Assembly (NCBI GenBank): GCA_030824515.1
Contig: JAVBXN010000001.1
Coordinates: 1-37,071 of the forward strand
DNA length: 37,071 nucleotides
Source of the DNA: Pelobacter sp.
Lineage (GTDB): Bacteria; Desulfobacterota; Desulfuromonadia; Geobacterales; Pseudopelobacteraceae
Reading direction: 5' to 3'
In this document: positions 25,606-32,564 of the stretch, one piece after another
Layout of the letters: each line of letters starts with the position of its first letter
Numbering within the stretch: position 1 is the first letter of the stretch
Position numbers and translations under genes: made by a program
The notes under the pieces: generated by a model
What the model saw: the letters and a program-made list of their open reading frames with translations, nothing else
What the model was told of the DNA's origin: nothing
Databases searched by the model: none

Positions 25606-28071
25606 ATGATACAGCGTTCGAATTTTAAAGGACCAAACAAGCTGTTTGGACGAGAAGAAGAACTTCACAAGCTTAATGCCTTTTGGAAAGACCCCAGGAT
25701 AAGAATAGTAACTATTGTTGCTATGGGAGGTGCTGGAAAAACCGCTTTAGTCGATCAATGGATGATGGATCACGATGTCGAAAATGCTCAAGAAATTGAT
25801 AAGGTTGTTAAGTGGTCTTTTTTCAGCAAAGGGAGCGGAGTTAAGCCAGAAGTTTCTATTGAGCCGTTTATTACTCATGCACTAAATGAATTGAATGACC
25901 CTGAAATGGCCAATAGCTCTACTGCTGCAAGAGAAAAAGTAGCAAGACTTGCACAGCTTATGACGCAGCAAAGAGTTCTGCTCGTCCTAGATGGGATGGA
26001 GTCTTTACAGCATCCACCAGTCAACTCTTCTGGCGGATTTATTAAGGACGATGCGCTCCGCGAATTATTGGAAAAGCTTGCTCAAAAAAATGCTGGTTTT
26101 TGCATAATCACAACTCGTGAAACTGTATCAGATTTGATCTCATATCAACATGCTTTTGCCCCTGAAATAAAGTTATCTCATCTATCAGAACCATCTGCCA
26201 TAGAGATGTTAAAATACTTCGGATTAAAAGGACCAGCAAAAGAGTTTTCCAGATTGGTTAAATCAGTTAAAGGACATGCTTTAACATTATGTATCTTTGG
26301 ACGTTACCTGATGCGAGTTCACAATGGTGATATCAGGAGAAGAGATAGAGTTAAATTTATAAAAGCGGATAAAAATGACCACGGCGGATATGCGGCAAAA
26401 GTTGTAGCCGCATATGAGGATTGGTTTACTCAAGACAAAGAACATGGTGCCTGTTACCTTGCGCTTTTAAAAATTTTGGGATTGTTTGATCGCCCTGTAA
26501 GCATTGAGTGTCTGCTAGAAATTATTTCAAAAAAAATTGATGGGTTAACCAATTGTTTTGATAGATTGTGCGAAGATGGGCTAGAGATCATCATAAGTGA
26601 CCTTCGTGAATGTGGGCTTATCTACCAAGTTAACAGTCAATACGGATATCTCCAAAATGCCAATCAACTAGATGTACATCATATTATACGAAGTTATTTT
26701 TCCAACAAATTACAAAGCGAAGCCGCTATATGGCGGCAGTCCCATTGTTTTATTAGTGATTATTATCAACACCTTCCCAAAGAGTATCATCCCGGTACAC
26801 TTATAGAAAATGAACAGCTGTCTCGTGCAGTTATTCATAGTTGTCAGGCTGGTGAGTATGAACATGCTTTGAGAGAAATCTACTGGAAAAGAATAGTTCG
26901 TGAAGAGGCTGCTTTTAACAACAGGCCTTACCATGAACGACAACAAGATACACCACAGAGCATGTTGACAACCTTGTCAGGTTTCTTTGGGGATTGGGAT
27001 AAACCGGTTTGTCAGCTTGAAGAAGAAGATCAAGCATTAGTTTTAGAGGAGACTGGAAATTACCTGTTTGTGCTAGGTCGTCTTGTTGAAGCGAAGAAAC
27101 TGCTTTCAAAAGCATTTGGAATGCGTTCAACAAATTTACAACACTGGGATTGTGCAGCACGGGATGCCAGACTATTGCGTGAAATACATTTGCTTCAGGG
27201 AGAGATTGCAGAAGCTGAAAATTACGCAAAATTAAGTATTTCCATGGCCGACCAAAGTGGTGATTATATTCTTAAAATGGTAAATCGTGCCGGACTTGGG
27301 CAAGTCTTACACTATGCAGGTAAGTGGAAACAGGCTCTTGAAATATTTTCAGAATCTGAAGCGTTACAGCGAGACCAGAGGTCTGAGCAATCATTGTTAT
27401 TTGGAGTCGCTGGTTTCTGGTTTTGCGAACTTTTACTAGATCTATGTTTACTGCGATATCCGCTTTCGTCAGATTTTTTGGTTTGCCCTAGTGAACGATT
27501 ACAGAGAATTATCACTGAAACTACTCCGTATCTCGATAAAATTATACCTGAAGGCTATGAGAGTGTCGCAAAAAGAGCGAATTACCTGTATGAATCTGCA
27601 AAAGATAACAAATGGCCAATGGATACTGCTCACGGTCATTTGATACTAGGCCGGGCGAAATATCTCAACAATTTCAGCCAAAATTCGGATAATTTCAGTG
27701 AAGCATTTGAGCATCTTAACGTCGCTGTAGAGTTGCTCCGAAACACAGGTCAACAGCATCATCTTGTTCGTGCATTAATAGTACGTGCCAGGATACAAGG
27801 GCATTTAAAGAAGTACCAGAATGCCCGAGATGATCTTAATACTGCTTGGGAAATCACCGACCATGCAGGAATGTTACGATTCCAGTCAGACATATATCTA
27901 AACCGTTTTCGAATATTCCATCAATTCAACCCATATCCATGGGATCATCCTGGTAAAGATTTGAATGCTGCGAGAGATATTATCCAAAACTGTGGATATT
28001 TAAGAAGGGAAGAGGAACTGAAAAGTATGTTATTTGTTTCTCATGAACAAGAAGGAGCCCAACGCATATGA
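25606..28071 (+). CDS. STAND-type NTPase with TPR-like C-terminus
   Basis: 821 residues from ATG 25606, six bases after GGAGAG (25594-25599); TTG 25561 is rejected. Residues 12-20 (KLFGREEEL) open an NB-ARC/NACHT-like NTPase: P-loop GGAGKT at 41-46, Walker B VLLVLDGMES at 124-133, sensor CIITTRE at 166-172, then GHALTL. The C-terminal half is helical with repeat-like segments (LGRLVEAKKLLSKAF, LLQGEIAEAENYAKLSISMA, RAGLGQVLHYAGKWKQALEIF) typical of TPRs that sense a ligand. There is no N-terminal effector domain; its stop overlaps the start of the nucleosidase by four bases (ATGA), so the effector is likely supplied in trans. AT-richer than the kor genes. Confidence 0.85.
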   Translation: MIQRSNFKGPNKLFGREEELHKLNAFWKDPRIRIVTIVAMGGAGKTALVDQWMMDHDVENAQEIDKVVKWSFFSKGSGVKPEVSIEPFITHALNELNDPEMANSSTAAREKVARLAQLMTQQRVLLVLDGMESLQHPPVNSSGGFIKDDALRELLEKLAQKNAGFCIITTRETVSDLISYQHAFAPEIKLSHLSEPSAIEMLKYFGLKGPAKEFSRLVKSVKGHALTLCIFGRYLMRVHNGDIRRRDRVKFIKADKNDHGGYAAKVVAAYEDWFTQDKEHGACYLALLKILGLFDRPVSIECLLEIISKKIDGLTNCFDRLCEDGLEIIISDLRECGLIYQVNSQYGYLQNANQLDVHHIIRSYFSNKLQSEAAIWRQSHCFISDYYQHLPKEYHPGTLIENEQLSRAVIHSCQAGEYEHALREIYWKRIVREEAAFNNRPYHERQQDTPQSMLTTLSGFFGDWDKPVCQLEEEDQALVLEETGNYLFVLGRLVEAKKLLSKAFGMRSTNLQHWDCAARDARLLREIHLLQGEIAEAENYAKLSISMADQSGDYILKMVNRAGLGQVLHYAGKWKQALEIFSESEALQRDQRSEQSLLFGVAGFWFCELLLDLCLLRYPLSSDFLVCPSERLQRIITETTPYLDKIIPEGYESVAKRANYLYESAKDNKWPMDTAHGHLILGRAKYLNNFSQNSDNFSEAFEHLNVAVELLRNTGQQHHLVRALIVRARIQGHLKKYQNARDDLNTAWEITDHAGMLRFQSDIYLNRFRIFHQFNPYPWDHPGKDLNAARDIIQNCGYLRREEELKSMLFVSHEQEGAQRI

Positions 28072-29417
28072 ATACGTCAAATCCAATAACTCCAAATTCA
28101 CCAATTGATGTGCTTCTCCTCTGCGCCTTGAAAGATGAATTTGATGAGGTTCTTTCCGTTCGCGATGGGATTATTGCTCCAGGGTGGAGAATGGACACCG
28201 ATCGCTCAGGACGAATCGTTGCCGATGCTCAGTTTGCTACTAAAAATGGTGTGCCGATAAGTATACGCGCAACTTGGGCTGGTTACATGGGGCGTGAACA
28301 AACCCAGGCAGTTGCCAGTAGCATAATCTGCCACACACCTGTGAAATGTCTCGCAATGAGTGGCATATGTGCAGGGAGACGAGGAAAGGTTGAGTTGGGT
28401 GATGTCATCTTTGGAGAGAGGCTATGGACTTATGATTCCGGCAAGTCGAGAGTGGAAGCCGGTCATGAAATTTTTGAATATGACATGCTTCAGTATCGGC
28501 CTTCTGAAGTTTGGGTGCAGCAGATGCAAGCTGTCAGTTTTGCGATAGCTCCTTCTTGGATGGCGGAACGTCCACGACTTACGTACGAATGCCAAGAAGA
28601 CTGGGTGTTGAAATGTTTGTTGAATGGCACTGATCCTAAGACACAACCTGATTTTGAAAATGAATGCCCGGATTGGTCTGAGATATTGAACCGTCTCATG
28701 CAAAAAAAATGGATTAAAAATCCACTAACCCTTTCAGATCAAGGGAAATCATATATTGAAGATTTATGTACTCGTTACCCTGCACAACTGCCAAAGCCAG
28801 CAGATTTTCGAATTCATGTTGCACCGATAGCTACTGGATCATCAGTAAAAGAGGATGATCAACTCTTTCCCAAGCTTTCTGTGTCAATGAGAAAAGTTCT
28901 GGGGGTTGAAATGGAGGCTAGCGGCTTGGCTGCGCTTGCCGAAGCACATAGAATTCCAGCAATTATTGCCAAAGGAGTTTCAGATTTTGGCGATAAATTC
29001 AAGGATGATCGGTACCGCAAGTTTGCAGCACGTGCATCTGCTGAAGCATTGATCTTGCTTCTTCGCAACTCAAATCATCTATTGCCTTCTCAGTATGAAA
29101 CACCTGTTATCGCTATGCAAACTACGAAGGGGCCGGTTTACTCTTCAGGTGGGCAAACACTGCCAATGGATCTGATTGAACTGCTTGCTGACAACTATCC
29201 GGACACTGCGGATGCTCGTGCTCTTTGGGGTCGTGCAGGCGGGAGACCACATGGTGTTGATAATATTTCTCGGCCCGTTGATTTGTGGCAGCGAATCTGG
29301 ACACGATGCGAGCTAGGCGCAATGGTTAAACCATATGAACTATTGCAGGCAGTGCTTGCGGATTTTCCTAACAATAAAATCATCCAAAAATATCTAACTC
29401 AGTTTAAAGATGAATAA
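28068..29417 (+). CDS. Nucleoside phosphorylase/nucleosidase with C-terminal effector-associated domain
   Basis: 449 residues, ATG 28068 inside the STAND stop. The PNP/MTAN fold is shown by IDVLLLCALKDEFD at the start, AMSGICAGRRGKVELGDVIF (about 96-115), the substrate-binding LGVEMEAS (278-285) and AKGVSDFGD (301-309) with the catalytic Asp. Residues about 160-260 are an insertion relative to MTAN, including a winged-helix-like stretch LMQKKWIKNPLTLSDQGKSY. Residues about 366-445 (LLADNYPD, LWGRAGGRPHG, LLQAVLADFPNN) resemble the EAD1 effector-associated domain. In conflict systems such enzymes are proposed to destroy nucleotides or nucleosides. It probably acts as the toxic effector of the cassette. 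Confidence 0.8.
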   Translation: MNTSNPITPNSPIDVLLLCALKDEFDEVLSVRDGIIAPGWRMDTDRSGRIVADAQFATKNGVPISIRATWAGYMGREQTQAVASSIICHTPVKCLAMSGICAGRRGKVELGDVIFGERLWTYDSGKSRVEAGHEIFEYDMLQYRPSEVWVQQMQAVSFAIAPSWMAERPRLTYECQEDWVLKCLLNGTDPKTQPDFENECPDWSEILNRLMQKKWIKNPLTLSDQGKSYIEDLCTRYPAQLPKPADFRIHVAPIATGSSVKEDDQLFPKLSVSMRKVLGVEMEASGLAALAEAHRIPAIIAKGVSDFGDKFKDDRYRKFAARASAEALILLLRNSNHLLPSQYETPVIAMQTTKGPVYSSGGQTLPMDLIELLADNYPDTADARALWGRAGGRPHGVDNISRPVDLWQRIWTRCELGAMVKPYELLQAVLADFPNNKIIQKYLTQFKDE

Positions 29418-29440
29418 TATCGAAGGAATGGAGGCCATTA

Positions 29441-30760
29441 ATGTCTGATCTATTGAAAAGTCTCAACAAGGCAGATCTAATTGAAAAGTTAGATGGCAAT
29501 GACGAACGTTTTGCAAAGATCGAATCAGCAGCGAAAAACGTAGCTGAAAAGCTTAAAGAGTCGCCGCCGCTCATGATTCGTGCTGTGTTGGCAGGACTCG
29601 ATCCAGACATTCCTTCGGACGATCCGGCAATTATGATAGCTGCTGACGCCTTAGCCGAGGTCTGGACTTCAGTGCGCTCTGCCTACACCGATCCGCCAAT
29701 TTTTCTCTATCGTGCAATTTTACTAGATGCATGTAATCAGGTAGCAGACAGTTTAAACGCTATCGTACTGTCGTATACCGCCACAGATACACTTCCTTTG
29801 GTTCGCTTGGGGCGTGAGGAAAGGGTCGTCCGAGGCATACTTGCAGCATGGGCGAGGACTGCGGAGGTAATTTCTCTGGTAGTTCCTCAAGTAACGGAAC
29901 CTAAGCGTGCACCTGTAACTAAAAAAATTGAACAGCTTAGTTTTAACGCAGCAACAGCCATTAAAATAAATAGAGATAATTTGCTTAATGCGGTGGCAGC
30001 AACTATTTTTCCAAATTATAAGGGTCAAGCTATAAATGGTGCTAATCCATATCAACCTAACAATCCGCAATTATGGGCCGGAGAATTCTCAGATCGTATG
30101 ACGGTGTTACTTGCCGATCAACTTGATTCCGTTAAAAATGCAATGGTCCAGTCTCAGAATGGCTTGATCAAGCAGCTTGAACAACACGAAACACATCAAC
30201 TTGAAGGGGTCAAAGAACTACTGAGCAGCCAACGTAGCTGGTTGCAAGAGGTTATCAAGCAAAGCGAAGAGTTTAAAAAGGCAGAGCATTTGAGATTAAA
30301 TACGCTTTGGTGGTGCGAAGCACTATACTCATCTTCTTTGACCTGCAGTTATCGTGAATTGCAGCCCGTTCTTGCTGGGGCGGTAATGCCGTTTGATCTA
30401 TTAAATGAAGTCAAAACTCCGACACCTGCTAGTGTGACTTACGCCCTTTCCGAAACTGTCGCAAAACTACCTGATGCCGAGTTTGCAAAGCCATACAAAG
30501 TTTATGAACTTCTCAATACCATTCAGGACAAGAGCTCTTTTTTGCCGGAAGCATGGGCACAGGACTTGGAGTCACCACCCGAGTCTGGACGTTTAAGCAT
30601 TCGAGATATGGTAGTTGCCGTTCTACAAGGTGATAAGGACACTCAAAAGCTTTTGCAGCGAGCTAATCTGGAGCCAGACTTCTCAATTAGCCTCCCACAG
30701 CTTGCTCAGGCAATCTATCGTCAGGAACAGGCTGTTAGGCTGGCTGGAGCCGGGCAATGA
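29441..30760 (+). CDS. All-helical GTPase-associated (GASH-like) protein
   Basis: 439 residues, ATG 29441 six bases after GGAGG. The sequence predicts almost only helices: IEKLDGNDERFAKIESAAKN at the start, a conserved-looking PPLMIRAVLAGLDPDIPSDDP (41-61, split by loops), a long amphipathic stretch at about 217-300 (VKNAMVQSQNGLIKQLEQHE), and LNTLWWCEALYSSSLTCSYRE (286-306). This agrees with the GTPase-associated helical protein that accompanies double-GTPase cassettes, an assignment from memory of the family. No catalytic motif is seen. Likely an adaptor between GTPases and effector. The stop overlaps the next start by four bases. Confidence 0.6.
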   Translation: MSDLLKSLNKADLIEKLDGNDERFAKIESAAKNVAEKLKESPPLMIRAVLAGLDPDIPSDDPAIMIAADALAEVWTSVRSAYTDPPIFLYRAILLDACNQVADSLNAIVLSYTATDTLPLVRLGREERVVRGILAAWARTAEVISLVVPQVTEPKRAPVTKKIEQLSFNAATAIKINRDNLLNAVAATIFPNYKGQAINGANPYQPNNPQLWAGEFSDRMTVLLADQLDSVKNAMVQSQNGLIKQLEQHETHQLEGVKELLSSQRSWLQEVIKQSEEFKKAEHLRLNTLWWCEALYSSSLTCSYRELQPVLAGAVMPFDLLNEVKTPTPASVTYALSETVAKLPDAEFAKPYKVYELLNTIQDKSSFLPEAWAQDLESPPESGRLSIRDMVVAVLQGDKDTQKLLQRANLEPDFSISLPQLAQAIYRQEQAVRLAGAGQ

Positions 30761-31728
30761 CAAAGCGATGCTCAAATTCAAATTGTTACGTCCACGAAGG
30801 CGAGAGTTGCGTTGATGGTCATTTGGACTTGGCCGAGTGTGAACATTATCGCTCTGGGCATTCTGACTCCAAGACAAAAGCAGGCCAATCCACACCAATT
30901 GAGTCAGCTGCGCGTGTCCCATGGTCAGGTGCTACATTGGGATTGTCGGACTTGATTACCTTGTTACCTCGTGCGCGCTCAATCCTTGTAGGCGTGTTAG
31001 GTGCCCATGATGCAGGTAAAACCACTTTGTTATTGGGGAACTATTTAACCTGCCTACGTGGCAGTGCTATTGCTGAAGGTGAGTTTTGTGGTTCCTGGAC
31101 CCTTGGGGCATGGGAAGCATTAGCTGCGTGGTCACGATTTGATGATGCTGCACGAAAGCCACATTTCCCGCCGCATACACCCCGAGGTACCAGTAGAGCT
31201 CCAGGGCTCTTGCATCTTGCACTTCGTCGTACTGATCAAACCCTTCGCGATATCTTGTTGAGCGATGCTCCAGGAGAATGGTTTACCCGATGGGCCATCA
31301 ACGAAAATGCGCCAGAAGCAGAAGGTGCCCGATGGACAGTTGAACATGCAGACACTTTTTTGGTTATTGCTGATTGTGATCGTTTAAGTGGACCGGAACG
31401 AGGATCTGCTCGCACTGATCTTCGTCAGTTGCTGGAAAGGTTGGGTGGGCATGTAGGGAATCGTCCCGTCATTCTGGTTTGGACAAAAACTGATAAGAAG
31501 TCGTTGGCGGAATTAACGCCTGGCATAAGGGATTCGATACAAAAGGCACTAAAGGAAGCTATCCCTCATGCTACTGAAATGACAACGACAGTTGGTCATC
31601 CTGAGTCGTTAACCGAAGCAATCTCTATTGCTGTGAATAGCGTTTGGGAACCGTCTAGATGCAGTCCTATCCTTGAACCTGTATTACATCATCAGCCGTT
31701 TTCGGCATTCAGAGGTAGAAAATGCTGA
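30757..31728 (+). CDS. TRAFAC-like GTPase (double-GTPase type 2) with N-terminal cysteine cluster
   Basis: 323 residues, ATG 30757 overlapping the preceding stop. Residues 5-30 hold C5, C10, C18, C28 and H30, a probable small zinc-binding head. The G domain has the P-loop GAHDAGKTTL (82-91), switch-II/Walker B ILLSDAPGEWF (166-176, D-x-x-G-E), a central strand HADTFLVIADCDRL and the base-recognition-like VILVWTKTDKK (238-248, T/NKxD). These fit the DO-GTPase family found next to a second GTPase and GAP1 proteins. Nucleotide specificity for GTP is inferred from TKTD. Probably a switch that controls the effector. Confidence 0.7.
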   Translation: MTKRCSNSNCYVHEGESCVDGHLDLAECEHYRSGHSDSKTKAGQSTPIESAARVPWSGATLGLSDLITLLPRARSILVGVLGAHDAGKTTLLLGNYLTCLRGSAIAEGEFCGSWTLGAWEALAAWSRFDDAARKPHFPPHTPRGTSRAPGLLHLALRRTDQTLRDILLSDAPGEWFTRWAINENAPEAEGARWTVEHADTFLVIADCDRLSGPERGSARTDLRQLLERLGGHVGNRPVILVWTKTDKKSLAELTPGIRDSIQKALKEAIPHATEMTTTVGHPESLTEAISIAVNSVWEPSRCSPILEPVLHHQPFSAFRGRKC

Positions 31729-32564
31729 CACCAGAGATCGTACTTCTAGGTGGTTCAAATAGCGGGAAAACACACTATGCCGGGCAACTATATGGTCGGT
31801 TACAAAGAAATCCGGGGGCCCTGAGTTTACGTGGTGCACCTGCTGATCTCTCGGCATTTCAGGAAGTGTTGAGATGTCTTGAGAATGGCAATGCGGCCTC
31901 ACATACACCACATGACACTTGGTCGGTGGTCTGTTTGCCGTTACAGGATGAGACCGGTAGAGCTATGGATTTAAGCTGGCCTGATTATGGGGGCGAACAA
32001 TTGAAGCAGGTTTTCTCGACACGTTCTGTCGATTTGGCCTGGCAAGCAAGACTAAGTAAAGCGAAAGGATGGCTTCTACTGATTCGTTTGAAAGCAGAAG
32101 TGACTTTTCCTGATGCTTTGGAAAAGCTTGCCGAGCACCCCCATTGTGGCGAGTACTCTGCTAGCAGAGTCAGTACATGGGACGCTAACGCCTATTGGGT
32201 AGAGAAACTTCAGATACTTCTTCATGTTGCCAAACTGGGAATTGTGAAACATCTGGAAAGACCCCGCTTAGCTGTTCTGCTCTCATGCTATGATGAGTTG
32301 GGTGAGTCGACAGCTACACCAGCCGAAGAGCTTGCACGCAAGCTTCCATTGGTCGCGTCTTTTATTCGGAACAACTGGAATAAGGATGAGGTTAGTATCT
32401 GGGGACTTTCTTCCCTTGGACAAGAACTAACTGACACCAGTGGGGTAGAGGTCTTTATTGACGAGGGCCCTGAACACCAAGGATGGGTAGTCATGCCTCA
32501 GGGTGGGGATAGGATACAGGATCTAAGCTTACCTCTCAAATGGCTATTGGATGGAATTGCATAA
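31722..32564 (+). CDS. Second GTPase-like protein (double-GTPase type 1)
   Basis: 280 residues, ATG 31722 overlapping the previous gene by seven bases. P-loop GGSNSGKTHY (10-19) starts directly at the N-terminus (EIVLLGG); WPDYGGEQLKQVF (86-98) is the D-x-x-G-like switch with a following Glu as in its partner; a strand GWLLLIRLKAE (116-126) and LAVLLSCYDELGES (183-196) fill the place of the base-recognition loop. It is distinct from the 323-residue GTPase, so the operon encodes two different members rather than a tandem duplication. They may form a heteromeric GTPase pair. One base overlaps the next start. Confidence 0.68.
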   Translation: MLTPEIVLLGGSNSGKTHYAGQLYGRLQRNPGALSLRGAPADLSAFQEVLRCLENGNAASHTPHDTWSVVCLPLQDETGRAMDLSWPDYGGEQLKQVFSTRSVDLAWQARLSKAKGWLLLIRLKAEVTFPDALEKLAEHPHCGEYSASRVSTWDANAYWVEKLQILLHVAKLGIVKHLERPRLAVLLSCYDELGESTATPAEELARKLPLVASFIRNNWNKDEVSIWGLSSLGQELTDTSGVEVFIDEGPEHQGWVVMPQGGDRIQDLSLPLKWLLDGIA

